The notes below the pieces were generated by a model. The model worked only from the letters and a program-made list of their open reading frames with translations. It had not been told where the DNA came from and searched no databases. A program made the translations under genes and the position numbers. 64,000 bases of DNA. Source: CAZCPB01 sp044223975 (GTDB lineage Bacteria; Planctomycetota; Phycisphaerae; Phycisphaerales; UBA1924). The stretch lies in contig JBGALI010000001.1 in NCBI GenBank assembly GCA_044223975.1, positions 62,001-126,000 on the forward strand. The letters are read 5' to 3'. This document shows, piece by piece, positions 30,425-39,216 of the stretch (positions are counted from its first letter, which is position 1; each line of letters begins with the position of its first letter).

Positions 30425-31822
30425 ATGCTCCTTGCCGCGCTCGCCATCGTTGCCGTTTGCCAGGTCGATGCTCAGCTGCCGCAGCGCGTAATGGCGGGCG
30501 TCACCGCCGACCACTGCCGCGCCGACATCGAAAAGCTGGTGTCGTTCGGCACGCGCCACTCGCTCTCCGACACCGAGTCCCCGACCCGCGGCATCGGCGC
30601 CGCTCGCCGCTGGATCAAGTCGGAGTTCGACGCCATCTCGGCGCAGAACGGCGGACGCCTCAAGGCCTCGTTCGAAGAGTTTGATGTTCCCCAGGGCCCG
30701 CGCATGCCGCGCGATGCGCACTTGGTCAATGTTGTTGCCGTGCTGCCCGGCACGGACCCCGGGCAAGCGGGGCGCCGCTACTACGTCGTGGGTCACTACG
30801 ACACCCGCAACGGCGACGGGAACGATGCGGTGGGCGATGCGCCCGGTGCCAACGACGACGGCAGCGGCACCACGGTGGTGATCGAGTGCGCCCGCGCCCT
30901 TGCGGCGCACGAGTTCCCCGCGACCATCGTGTTCCTCTGCACCGTCGCGGAAGAGCAGGGTCTTTACGGCGCCAAGTACCACGCGGATCAGGCCAAGGCC
31001 CGGGGCGATCGGATTCTGGGGGTGCTCAGCAACGACATCGTCGGGGACCCGCTCGGTCCAAAGGACCGGCGAACCAAACAGGAGCGAGCCGTTGCGGCGG
31101 CCAAGGAACAGGGCGGGATTCCCCTTCTCGGCGAGGTGTTGCTGAAGGAATCGCCGGAGCCGATCGTCCGTGTCTTTTCTGAGGGCATACCACGCAACGC
31201 CACGACCGAACAGCTCGCGCAGATCCGAAGCCTGGCCGCCGAGTCAGACTCGCCGAGCCGACAACTGGCGCGCTACGTCGCCGAAGTCGCGGCGCTCGAG
31301 CGCACGGCCATCCAGCCCAAGCTCGTGTTCCGCCTCGACCGCTTTCTGCGCGGCGGAGATCACTCGATGTTCAACGACAACGGCTTCGCGGCCATTCGTT
31401 TCACGGCTCCCGAAGAGGAGTACAGCCGCCAGCACCAGAACGTGCGCGTCGAGGGCGGGCGTCATTTCGGCGACACCGCGGATTACTGCGACTTTGACTA
31501 CATCGCCAGCGTGGCGCGTCTGAACGCCGCCACGCTGGTCCACCTCGCGTCGGCGCCGGCGGGACCCGCGAACGTTCGAGTTATCACGGCGCAGCTCTCC
31601 AACTCGACAACAATCCGTTGGGATGCGTCGCCGGGCGCGTCGGGCTATGAAGTCGTGTGGCGTGACACCACGGCGCCCCAGTGGACGAACGCCAGACTCG
31701 TTGAAATCGCCTCGGAGGCCACGCTCGAACTCAGTAAAGACGACGTGATTTTCGGCGTTCGGTCCGTCGGCACGACGGGCTTCAAGAGCCCCGTCGTTCC
31801 GGCCGGTTCAGGTGTTCGGTAA
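30425..31822 (+). CDS. Secreted M28 family zinc aminopeptidase with C-terminal FN3-like domain
   Basis: The 465-residue protein has a signal peptide (1-16) and an M28 peptidase domain. Visible zinc ligands and catalytic residues are H124 and D126 in VGHYDTR, D144/D145 in GANDDGSG, E176/E177 in VAEEQG, and the later GGDHSMFND histidine. Family members are di-zinc aminopeptidases or glutaminyl cyclases. From about residue 375 a fibronectin-III-like segment follows (NSTTIRWDASPGASGYEVVWRD), often a carbohydrate or surface-binding module. It probably digests peptides outside the cytoplasm. It diverges from prpB with a 106-base gap. Confidence 0.82.
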   Translation: MLLAALAIVAVCQVDAQLPQRVMAGVTADHCRADIEKLVSFGTRHSLSDTESPTRGIGAARRWIKSEFDAISAQNGGRLKASFEEFDVPQGPRMPRDAHLVNVVAVLPGTDPGQAGRRYYVVGHYDTRNGDGNDAVGDAPGANDDGSGTTVVIECARALAAHEFPATIVFLCTVAEEQGLYGAKYHADQAKARGDRILGVLSNDIVGDPLGPKDRRTKQERAVAAAKEQGGIPLLGEVLLKESPEPIVRVFSEGIPRNATTEQLAQIRSLAAESDSPSRQLARYVAEVAALERTAIQPKLVFRLDRFLRGGDHSMFNDNGFAAIRFTAPEEEYSRQHQNVRVEGGRHFGDTADYCDFDYIASVARLNAATLVHLASAPAGPANVRVITAQLSNSTTIRWDASPGASGYEVVWRDTTAPQWTNARLVEIASEATLELSKDDVIFGVRSVGTTGFKSPVVPAGSGVR

Positions 31823-31962
31823 GTCCCGACTTTGCGAGCATCTGTCGAATGTTCAGGCCTCCCCACGTCTGATAAAACCGCTGATGCCGATGCAGGACCT
31901 TTGGTCGCCAGGGGTTTTGTCTGTTTGTGCGAATTTGCGCACTTTCTGCCGTGCGGACACTG

Positions 31963-31990
31963 TTGACACCGGACTTGAGCGCACTAAACT
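31963..31990 (+). promoter_or_regulatory. Near-consensus sigma-70 promoter of the PEP-CTERM protein gene
   Basis: A perfect TTGACA (31963-31968) and TAAACT (31985-31990) are separated by 16 bases, 81 bases upstream of the ATG. Just upstream, GTGCG/CGCAC (31927-31931 with 31938-31942) form a short dyad that could be an operator. It is the strongest vegetative promoter I can see in the window. Confidence 0.65.
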
Positions 31991-32000
31991 GCCTTTGGAG

Positions 32001-32032
32001 GGATTATTGCTCCTGCAGGGGGCGCATAATCC
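32001..32032 (+). repeat. Inverted repeat in the PEP-CTERM mRNA leader
   Basis: GGATTAT (32001-32007) and ATAATCC (32026-32032) are perfect complements around an 18-base GC-rich loop and lie within the predicted 5' leader. They may form an mRNA-stabilising stem. Confidence 0.5.
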
Positions 32033-32071
32033 TTGCGTTCAGCAAGGTTTGAAAGAGAGAGGGAAGAGAAA

Positions 32072-32866
32072 ATGAAGAAGAGTCTCGCTATCGCTGCGTC
32101 TTTGACGCTTGCGGCCGGTGCTTCGGCATCGGTTTGGCAGTGGAACTGGACGTCGGCTCAGGGCGCCGGTGCGGGTGGTGCGATCAGCAACGCCGCCGGC
32201 ACGTTCGAGTCGATCCAGGCGTCGTTCAACGACTCCACGAAGGAGCTGGTCTGGAACGCCACGTTCTCCGACCAGACGACCCGCGCGTACACGCTCGCCA
32301 TCAACAAGGGGCCGAACCCCAAGGGCAAGCCCGGCGAGCTCGCGTTGATCTACTTCGATGCGGACCTGACCCCGAGCACGCCCAAAGTCTCCGTCTTCGG
32401 CTACAACGGCGCCAACGCCGCCAACAGCTATGTCGACGGCGATGGCGTGGCGGCGGGAACGCAGTCTCCCACCAAGATCATCAAGGGTTCGGCCGCGACC
32501 GAGTCCGCGTCGGACTGGCTCAAGGTCGCCACGATGCAGGACATCGGCAGCAAGCGGGTCTTCAGCCTCACGATCGACGCCTCGTCGATCAACGGGTTCA
32601 ACAACTCGTTCAGCGCTCCGTACGGCGTGACGTGGACCGGTGCGGCGTTTGCCGAGAAACTCGGCCTCTGGTTCCACACCTACAAGAACATCACCACCGG
32701 TTACGGCTCTGACGGCTACCTGAACAACTGGAACGCTGGCACCACCGGCTATTTCGACGGCTCGAACTTCTCGACGCTGCTCGTGGTCCCGATGCCCTCC
32801 GCGGTCGGCATGGGCCTCGTCGGCCTCGCCGGGGTCGGGTACATCAAGCGTCGCCGGCTCGCCTGA
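32072..32866 (+). CDS. Secreted protein with PEP-CTERM-type sorting tail
   Basis: The 264-residue protein has a signal peptide (MKKSLAIAASLTLAAG, cleavage near ASA 16-18) and a mature, Asn/Ser/Gly/Thr-rich beta domain with no recognised fold. It ends in a sorting tail: a VPMPS motif (239-243), a short glycine-rich hydrophobic helix and RRR near the end. This is the PEP-CTERM arrangement recognised by exosortases, in the VPxP-type variant seen in Planctomycetota. The protein is probably exported and handed to the cell envelope. Strong promoter, purine-rich ribosome site and terminator indicate high, independent expression. Confidence 0.82.
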   Translation: MKKSLAIAASLTLAAGASASVWQWNWTSAQGAGAGGAISNAAGTFESIQASFNDSTKELVWNATFSDQTTRAYTLAINKGPNPKGKPGELALIYFDADLTPSTPKVSVFGYNGANAANSYVDGDGVAAGTQSPTKIIKGSAATESASDWLKVATMQDIGSKRVFSLTIDASSINGFNNSFSAPYGVTWTGAAFAEKLGLWFHTYKNITTGYGSDGYLNNWNAGTTGYFDGSNFSTLLVVPMPSAVGMGLVGLAGVGYIKRRRLA

Positions 32867-32893
32867 TCGCCCAAGCACTCGCATCCAACAGAG

Positions 32894-32924
32894 CGGCCCC
32901 GGTCTTCGGACCGGGGCCGTTTTT
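32894..32924 (+). terminator. Rho-independent terminator with UUCG loop
   Basis: CGGCCCCGGTC and GACCGGGGCCG form an 11-bp stem with a TTCG tetraloop, followed by TTTTT, 27 bases after the PEP-CTERM stop codon. Confidence 0.93.
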
Positions 32925-32992
32925 CTTTGGAGCGCATCGCGCCGGGCCGGGTGCTCTCCTCGGTGAGCCGTCGAACCTAGAGTTGGGTCGAG

Positions 32993-33066
32993 CAGGGTGT
33001 AGCTCAGCTTGGTAGAGCGCCTGGTTTGGGTCCAGGAGGCCGCAGGTTCAAATCCTGTCACCCTGA
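32993..33066 (+). tRNA. tRNA-Pro (anticodon TGG)
   Basis: The 74-base sequence has a CAGGGTG/CACCCTG acceptor stem, a GCTC...GAGC D arm and an anticodon stem CCTGG/CCAGG enclosing TTTGGGT (anticodon TGG). The T arm is GCAGG/CCTGT with TTCAAAT. CCA is not encoded. It reads CCA and, by wobble, other proline codons. Confidence 0.95.
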
Positions 33067-33088
33067 TTCACGGGACGAGGCGAGATTC

Positions 33089-33388
33089 ATGCAGGCTGGG
33101 TTCGGCGACAGAGTGCGATTTCGATCAACGGAGCTGACCGAGCGGCTCGGCATCTCCGGCCAGCTTGGCTCAGTGTTCGGAGAGTCAGTTCCCTCCTCAA
33201 GCGGTGTGGTGGTTGAGGGACCGTGTCCCGGCGATTTTGCCGTGAACATCGTTGTAGATGGGCGAACCGGGTCAGTATGGATCGCCCCGGATCACGTTGA
33301 GTTCGTCGACCACGGGGCTGGGCAGGAGATGAGGCTCGGCGACAAACGGTTTATCCGATCTGCCTCAGGCGAGTGGATCGAGCAATAG
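33089..33388 (+). CDS. Small hypothetical protein
   Basis: The 99-residue frame starts at ATG 33089, 22 bases after tRNA-Pro, with a purine-rich GACGAGGCGAG upstream. It reads as a compact beta-rich protein (DRVRFRST, GQLGSVFGES, FAVNIVVDG, GSVWIAPDHVEFVD, KRFIRSASGEWIEQ), possibly an SH3-like barrel. I do not recognise a family. It has neither signal peptide nor membrane segment. Codon use is similar to its neighbours, so it is probably real. Confidence 0.5.
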   Translation: MQAGFGDRVRFRSTELTERLGISGQLGSVFGESVPSSSGVVVEGPCPGDFAVNIVVDGRTGSVWIAPDHVEFVDHGAGQEMRLGDKRFIRSASGEWIEQ

Positions 33389-33431
33389 CGAACTCGACGA
33401 TGGGAGCGCGCCAAGACCTGATGCCCGCCAC

Positions 33432-33465
33432 AAGAAGTTCAACTGGCGTACTGTCACACTGATTC
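33432..33465. repeat. Left copy of an imperfect direct repeat flanking the TPR-redoxin gene
   Basis: This 34-base segment starts AAGAAGTTCAACTGGCGTAC and is in the same orientation as the 36018-36051 copy. It matches that copy at 28 of 34 positions. Both are preceded by ATGCCCG. In one frame both copies encode KKF(N/H)WRT(V/L)TLI with two synonymous differences. They may be remnants of a duplicated coding segment. Confidence 0.6.
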
Positions 33466-33668
33466 CCGCGAGTTCAAGCGATTCGGCAAGCCCGTGGCAG
33501 GGGCGCTGCGCGGCCTCCTCGCGTGAATTTCCCCGTTCGGGTACCATGCGGACTCGCCCGTTGCCTGACCCCCCGGCAATTCGAGTCTGCCACATGGTCG
33601 GTGAACGCCGATGCTGGCGGTGACACCCTGATTGTTGTTCGACTGTGACGCCACCATTTGGAGCAATC

Positions 33669-35885
33669 ATGACCGCATCGCGCATTCCGCTGATCCTCTT
33701 CGCACTGCTGGGTGCCGTGCGATTGGCCGCCGCGGACGACTCGATGGGCCATTCCCAGCACGGCAGCGCGTTTGATACGGGCCTGCGGCAGAAGCCGTGG
33801 CGCATGGAGGGGATCGGCAAGGCGCACTTCCCGATCACCACCAAGGTCCCCGAGGTCCAGGAGTGGTTCGACCAGGGCAACGCGCTCTTGCAGTCGTTCT
33901 GGTACGAGGAAGCCGAGCGGTCCTTTCGCTGGTGCCTGAAGCTCGATCCGGACTGCGCGATGGCCTACTGGGGGCTCGCCCGCACCGGGCTCAGCTGGTC
34001 CACCGGGTTGAGCGACTTCCCCGAGGTCAAGCGGTACAAGGACTTCCTCAAGGAAGCGGTCCGGCGCAAGGACTCGGTCACACCGCGGGAGCGGTTGTAC
34101 ATCGAAGCATGGGACGACGCCATGCGGGCTGATGCACCCGAGCGTGTGAAGACGCTCAATCACCGGCTGCAGGAACTTGTCCTGAAATTCCCCGACGACC
34201 TGGAAGCCGAGACGTTGCTTGCGCTGTTCTCCATCGAATCGGGGAACGCACTCGGAACGGAGATGATCGTCCGCGACATTCTCGCCAAGGCTCCCGATCA
34301 CCCCGGCGCTCACCACACGCGGATCCACAACTGGGACGGCGTGCTCGCGGAGCAGGCGATCGCCAGTTGCCAGGCGTACGGCCGGATCGCTCCCGGCATC
34401 GGTCATTCCAACCACATGCCCGGTCACAACTATTCCAAGATCGGCATGTGGCACGAGGCCGCCCGCTCGATGGATGCCGCCACCCGCGTCGAACTTCGCT
34501 ACATGAACGAACGGCTGGCCCTGCCGTTCGAGACCTGGAACTACGCCCACAACCGAAACTACCTCTGCTACATCCAGGAGCAGCTCGGCATGGCGGCCGC
34601 GTCGCTCCAGGGCGCGAGCGACCTGCTCGCGGCGCCCCGCGAGCCCAAGCGCGGCAAGGGACCGGAGTACGGCACGTCCGAGCAGGGAATGGCCGCGCAG
34701 CTCCGCGCGCTCGTCAAGTTTGAGCGGTGGGATGACATTCTCAAGCCCGGCACGATCCAGTGGCGCGACGGTGATGACGACAAGCTGGTGCGGGCCGTTG
34801 TGGAGACGCTCGCCTACATCGGGCAGGGAAAGACCGTCGATGCCCGAGCCCGCCTCGCCGAAGTCAAGGAACTCATTCACGCGCGAGCGGAAGAGAACAA
34901 GGGCAAAGGCAATGTCCCGGCCGGCGAAGAGCCCTTCACGATCGAGCTCAACGCCGTCGAAGGGCTGTTGTACGCCGCCGAGGGCAACCTCCTCGATGCG
35001 ACCCGGCTCCTCACCCAAGCCGCCGCCATCGAGAAGAAGAAACGCGACGCCGACCAGTACCTCAACGACCCGCCGGATGCGGCCTGGCCCGTCAATCGGC
35101 TGCTCGGAGACGTCTATCTTCGCGCCGGCGAGCATCGGCTGGCGATCGAAGCGTACGAGCGGGCTCTCAAGCAGGAACGCAACGACGCCTTTTCCCTTGC
35201 CGGCCTCGCCCAGGCCTACTTCAAATCCGGCAACCGCGAGAAAGCCACGGAGTGCGCCGGCAGATTCGCGTATGTGTGGTCAGGCTGTGACCCCGGATTG
35301 AGGTGGAAGGCGGAAGTGGATGCGTTGGGACTCAACGCGGATCCGATCGCACAGACTCCCGCGCCCGAACGGCCGTACTCGACCGATGCACAATCGAAGC
35401 TCGGCCCGCTGAACTGGGAGCCCTTCGCCGCGCCGCAGCTGGATTGCACGGACACCGACGGCCAGACGGTCCGCCTCGAGGACTTCCGCGGCAAGAACGT
35501 CATCGTCGTGTTCTATCTCAATGACGAATGCCCGCACTGCGTGGAGCAACTGGTCTCGATCAACGCCCACGCGGCCGATTGGGACGCCGAGAACGCCGTT
35601 GTGCTCGCGGTGAGCAGCACGACCGCCGAAAGGAACAAGGCGTCGGAGAAGCTGAGCAAGCTGTCGATCCACCTTCTCTCGGATCGCGATCACGACAACG
35701 CCCGTCGATTCACCTCGTACGACGACTTCGAGGAGATGGAGTTGCATTCGACGATCCTCATCGACGCAAAGGGGCGCGTGCACTGGAAGCGCACGGGCGG
35801 AGATCCCTTCACCGACATGGATTTTCTGCTCCAGTCACTGAAGCGGATGAATGGGAAGCCCGCGACCACCCAACCCGCGAAGTGA
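33669..35885 (+). CDS. Secreted TPR protein with C-terminal thioredoxin-like (redoxin) domain
   Basis: The 738-residue protein begins with a signal peptide ending near AAADD. Residues about 40-560 are helical TPR-like repeats (FDQGNALLQSFWYEEAERSF, AYWGLARTGL, RLLGDVYLRAGEHRLAIEAYERAL). The tail (about 585-730) is an AhpC/TSA or redoxin domain, with the active-site motif CPHC (C621, C624) in YLNDECPHCVEQL and a typical HSTILIDAKGRVHW strand. The combination suggests a periplasmic assembly or redox-repair protein whose TPR part picks partners. The ATG at 33669 was chosen over an in-frame upstream ATG because of the signal peptide. The peptide between the domains is Lys/Asp-rich. Confidence 0.8.
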   Translation: MTASRIPLILFALLGAVRLAAADDSMGHSQHGSAFDTGLRQKPWRMEGIGKAHFPITTKVPEVQEWFDQGNALLQSFWYEEAERSFRWCLKLDPDCAMAYWGLARTGLSWSTGLSDFPEVKRYKDFLKEAVRRKDSVTPRERLYIEAWDDAMRADAPERVKTLNHRLQELVLKFPDDLEAETLLALFSIESGNALGTEMIVRDILAKAPDHPGAHHTRIHNWDGVLAEQAIASCQAYGRIAPGIGHSNHMPGHNYSKIGMWHEAARSMDAATRVELRYMNERLALPFETWNYAHNRNYLCYIQEQLGMAAASLQGASDLLAAPREPKRGKGPEYGTSEQGMAAQLRALVKFERWDDILKPGTIQWRDGDDDKLVRAVVETLAYIGQGKTVDARARLAEVKELIHARAEENKGKGNVPAGEEPFTIELNAVEGLLYAAEGNLLDATRLLTQAAAIEKKKRDADQYLNDPPDAAWPVNRLLGDVYLRAGEHRLAIEAYERALKQERNDAFSLAGLAQAYFKSGNREKATECAGRFAYVWSGCDPGLRWKAEVDALGLNADPIAQTPAPERPYSTDAQSKLGPLNWEPFAAPQLDCTDTDGQTVRLEDFRGKNVIVVFYLNDECPHCVEQLVSINAHAADWDAENAVVLAVSSTTAERNKASEKLSKLSIHLLSDRDHDNARRFTSYDDFEEMELHSTILIDAKGRVHWKRTGGDPFTDMDFLLQSLKRMNGKPATTQPAK

Positions 35886-36017
35886 TGGCGAGCGCACGGT
35901 GTTGCGGATGACTCGCCTTTGGGTGGTGGGCGTGTCCGCCCGGCCCATTGCCTGCATACTGATTGGTCACGCCGTCAATCTCCTGGCCCCTGCATCCCAT
36001 GCCCGAACCACCTCCAG

Positions 36018-36051
36018 AAGAAGTTCCATTGGCGTACCCTCACCCTGATTG
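36018..36051. repeat. Right copy of an imperfect direct repeat flanking the TPR-redoxin gene
   Basis: This 34-base partner of 33432-33465 starts AAGAAGTTCCATTGGCGTAC and keeps the same orientation. It lies 130 bases after the TPR-redoxin stop codon and upstream of the methyltransferase start. The two repeats bracket the TPR-redoxin gene. Confidence 0.6.
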
Positions 36052-36167
36052 AGACGCGTGGCACAGGCAGCGATCGAGGTCGCGAGATCGAGGGAGCCGC
36101 GACCTCGAACAACGCGTTGGCCAGGTGCAGCAAAGTTTCGCAATCGCGGGGTGGAAGGGCGGGCCGC

Positions 36168-36926
36168 GTGGCGCTTTACGACAGCATCGGACGCGGTTAC
36201 GCGGCGTTCCGGCGCCCGGATCCACGGATCGCCGCGCTCATCGAGGAGGCGCTCGGGGACGCTGTCAGCGTGGTGAACGTCGGTGCCGGGGCGGGCTCTT
36301 ACGAGCCGCGCGGCCGCACCGTGATCGCGGTCGAACCCTCCGAGGTGATGATCCGTCAGCGCCCCGGGGAGGCGGCGCCCTGTCTTCTGGGATCGGCGGA
36401 AGCGCTGCCTCTGGAGACGGCTTCGGTCGACGCGGCGATGGCGGTTCTGAGCGCTCATCACTGGACGGACCTTGAGCGCGGACTTGGCGAGATGGCGCGG
36501 GTCGCGCGAAAGCGTGCGGTTCTGCTCACGTGGGTTCCCGACGTCGCGCCGTTCTGGCTTTGGGACGACTACTTTCCGGAGATCGCGGCCCACGACCGCG
36601 CGATTTTTCCCTCCGCCGCCGTGCTCGCCGCGATGCTCCAACGCATCTTCGGCCCGGTCCGCATGGCGTCGGTTCCGATTCCACACGACTGCACCGACGG
36701 CTTTTTGTGCGCGTATTGGCGCAGGCCCGAGGCCTACCTCAGCGCCGAACGGCGGAGCGTGATCTCCAGCTTTGCGCGAATCGATGCCGACGCCGGACTC
36801 GCCAGGCTCCGCGCCGATCTTGCGAGCGGACGCTGGGCCGAGCGCAACCGACCTCTCCTGGCTCTGGATGCGCTGGATTTGGGCTACCGCATCTTCTGCT
36901 GCGAGATCGGCCGAACGAGCGGCTGA
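36168..36926 (+). CDS. Class I SAM-dependent methyltransferase
   Basis: The 252-residue protein has a degenerate but recognisable Rossmann methyltransferase order: VVNVGAGAGSYEP (motif I), TVIAVEPSEVMIRQRP (motif II), LLGSAEALPLETASVDAAMA (motif III) and AHHWTDLERGLGEMARVARKR (motif IV region). This is the Methyltransf_11 layout of UbiE/tocopherol-type enzymes. The substrate is unknown. The GTG at 36168 follows GGAAGGGCGGG. The frame continues upstream to 35919, but the extra residues are not methyltransferase-like. Its end is 180 bases from the convergent protease gene. Confidence 0.78.
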   Translation: MALYDSIGRGYAAFRRPDPRIAALIEEALGDAVSVVNVGAGAGSYEPRGRTVIAVEPSEVMIRQRPGEAAPCLLGSAEALPLETASVDAAMAVLSAHHWTDLERGLGEMARVARKRAVLLTWVPDVAPFWLWDDYFPEIAAHDRAIFPSAAVLAAMLQRIFGPVRMASVPIPHDCTDGFLCAYWRRPEAYLSAERRSVISSFARIDADAGLARLRADLASGRWAERNRPLLALDALDLGYRIFCCEIGRTSG

Positions 36927-37106
36927 TCACTGCAACCGCGTCTCCGATGCGCCTCGTGCGGCTTGCCTGGGCGCGTCGATCGATCGTGGGGAGTGATCGG
37001 GCGACGCGCTTATTCCGTGGGCTGAATGGAGACCGGCGCGGCCGGCGGCCGGACGGCGTTGTACCCCACCTCAGGGCCCGTCTGGAAATGCGCGAGGGGC
37101 CTTCGG

Positions 37107-38813
37107 TCAATCGGGCTGCTTTTCGGAGGCCGTTTCGATCATGTGTTTCAGTGATTCCGCGACCTCGCCCGCCGGGAGAACGAGGGTCTCGATGAACGGA
37201 GCCCGCGCGATCAGGATGCCGACCGTACGTCCCTGGGTGTCGACCACGGGAGCGCCGCAATGCTCCGGTCGAACCGCAAGGTCTGTGGCGATCGCGGACG
37301 GGAATCCCGAGTAGCGATTGCTGACGGGACGGACGAGCTGTCCGGACGGGGAGTTGCAGAACTCCAGCACGACGGTGCATTGGTTGGTTGTTTGGCCGCG
37401 TCGGTAGGAGACGCGGACGGGCTCTCCGGATACGAGGGGGTGGGAGCCGATCCGATCCGAGTCGAACATCCGTGTGATGAACGCGACGCGATCGTGGATC
37501 GGGATGCCTTCGATCGCGGTGATTATGTCGCCGACGCGGAGAGCCAGGGGGAGCGGACGCAGCCGGAATACCCTCTGCTCGTCGATTACCTTGGCGATGC
37601 GCACACCTTTGTCAGTGTCCTCGACCTCGCACGGGATGCACCCGGCGATCGGGGAAACCGGGCGTTGGTCAAAGCAGGTGACGCCCAGGAGCGGCGACAG
37701 GTACCCGGGTGTCGCCAGCAACACCGGCGTCCCGGCGTTCACCGGGTCGGTGGCGTTCCACGGAACGGCCTTGGCCCCCTTTGTGAGTTCGGGGGCGTAC
37801 GGCAGGCGGAGGAGGGCCAGGTCGCGCACCGGATCGGTCGCGGCGACTTCGGCGATGGCGACATAGTCGTTGGCGAGCGCCACCGTAAGGTTTGGGCCCA
37901 GCTCGCTGGACTTTGTCAGGATGAGCCCGTCGCCGACGATGCACCCCAATCCGATCCAGCGTGCATCGGAGCGGACTTCGACGACAGAGTCGCGGAGCAC
38001 GGGGCTCAGGCTCTCGACGGGCACGACCACGACGGGTTCTGTGTTCGGGATGGGAGGGGGCGTCTTCCCCGGCGCCAGGCGATCCCAGTGCTGGCGGAGG
38101 ATTTCGATCCGTGTGTGGTTCAGGTGCGCGCCGCTGCCGTCGCCACCGTGGACGACACCGACCAATCGGCCCGACAGGTCAAAGAGCGGGCCGCCGGAGT
38201 CGCCGCCCGAGCCGGCGATCGAGGTGGTGAGCTGGCCGGGTTGAATTTGGTACGGGTCGTTGACGGGGTGGCCGAGTCGAACATACATGGGATCGGCGGC
38301 CCTGTCGGCCCCGTACAGGAGCGTGTCCGGGAATCCTAAGGCTAGAACGAGTTCATCCGGTACGACGGGGCTTCGCGTTGCCACCGCCGCGCACGCCCTG
38401 GGGCCGGGCACAGTGATCTGGAGGATCGCCAGGTCCATCCCGATATTGCTTTGGCCCGCTTCGGGCAGTTTCGACAAGACCAGGGCCGGCGCCCGGCGCC
38501 CGTCCATCAACCCGATCTGGACATCGCCTCCGACCGGCACCGGGAGATGCGCGCAGGTCAGCACGAGGCCGTCATCCGAGATCACGGTGCCGGTGAGCAT
38601 GTCGCCATCGCCCCCGAACCAGACTCTGACGACACACGGCGTTGCGCGCTGCAAGACCTGCTGGATGGCGGATTCGAGCGATTGCGGCGACGGCGAGCGG
38701 CCATCGGCCCTCGCAACAGGAGCGGTGGTTCCAGGCTCGCCGTGAAGGCGTTGATTTGGGGTTCCCGCGAGGGCGACGAGGCATCCTGCCGCGATCACAA
38801 GAACGGGTGTCAT
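37107..38813 (-). CDS. Trypsin-like serine protease with a second, inactive protease domain
   Basis: The 568-residue protein has an N-terminal hydrophobic signal and two tandem chymotrypsin-like folds. The first is complete, with H89 in LTCAHL, D127 in GMDLAIL and S206 in GGDSGGP. The second (about 265-555) keeps GCIVGDGLILT and VRDLALLRL but has T300/K301 where the histidine should be and HCGAPVVD in place of GNSGGP, so it lacks the catalytic pair. A PDZ-like loop (VGDIITAIEGIPI) is embedded in it. The design resembles HtrA/DegP proteases, with a sensor or scaffold role likely for the dead domain. The ATG at 38813 has GGAGG seven bases upstream. Confidence 0.8.
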   Translation of the reverse strand: MTPVLVIAAGCLVALAGTPNQRLHGEPGTTAPVARADGRSPSPQSLESAIQQVLQRATPCVVRVWFGGDGDMLTGTVISDDGLVLTCAHLPVPVGGDVQIGLMDGRRAPALVLSKLPEAGQSNIGMDLAILQITVPGPRACAAVATRSPVVPDELVLALGFPDTLLYGADRAADPMYVRLGHPVNDPYQIQPGQLTTSIAGSGGDSGGPLFDLSGRLVGVVHGGDGSGAHLNHTRIEILRQHWDRLAPGKTPPPIPNTEPVVVVPVESLSPVLRDSVVEVRSDARWIGLGCIVGDGLILTKSSELGPNLTVALANDYVAIAEVAATDPVRDLALLRLPYAPELTKGAKAVPWNATDPVNAGTPVLLATPGYLSPLLGVTCFDQRPVSPIAGCIPCEVEDTDKGVRIAKVIDEQRVFRLRPLPLALRVGDIITAIEGIPIHDRVAFITRMFDSDRIGSHPLVSGEPVRVSYRRGQTTNQCTVVLEFCNSPSGQLVRPVSNRYSGFPSAIATDLAVRPEHCGAPVVDTQGRTVGILIARAPFIETLVLPAGEVAESLKHMIETASEKQPD

Positions 38814-39216
38814 GAGCAATCCTCCTCACGCATCCAACGACCGCGCGAGCGTCATTCATGGTTCCACGGAACGATGCGGTCGCTCTTCGCGTCGAGTCGT
38901 TCGCCGTGACTCGACCTTGATCGGCCGCCCTCAATCCCCGAAAGCCGTCGAGCCCCCTTTGGCAACAACTCCGGCCCGGCGCCGGATCCTTCGCGATCCC
39001 GCCGCGGCCTGAGATCTTTACCATTACGTCTGTCGGCGTCGCACAACTGCAGGACTCTTCTTATCCCATCGTGCGGTGTTCGTGGACCATGCCGGCCCAC
39101 TCTCCATGGCCACGTGGTCCGACCGCCCCCGTGCAAGGTGGGGTCCAGCGGCGTGGCGGCGAGCCTCATGAAGACCCGATGCCACGGGACCGGGACGTGA
39201 TCCACATCGCCCGCGA
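38814..39216. other. Gap without a gene upstream of the protease
   Basis: I find no convincing gene in these 403 bases. They contain the protease ribosome site (AGGAGG) and presumably its promoter. Open frames are present but lack start signals and family resemblance. No inverted repeat or terminator stands out. Confidence 0.5.
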
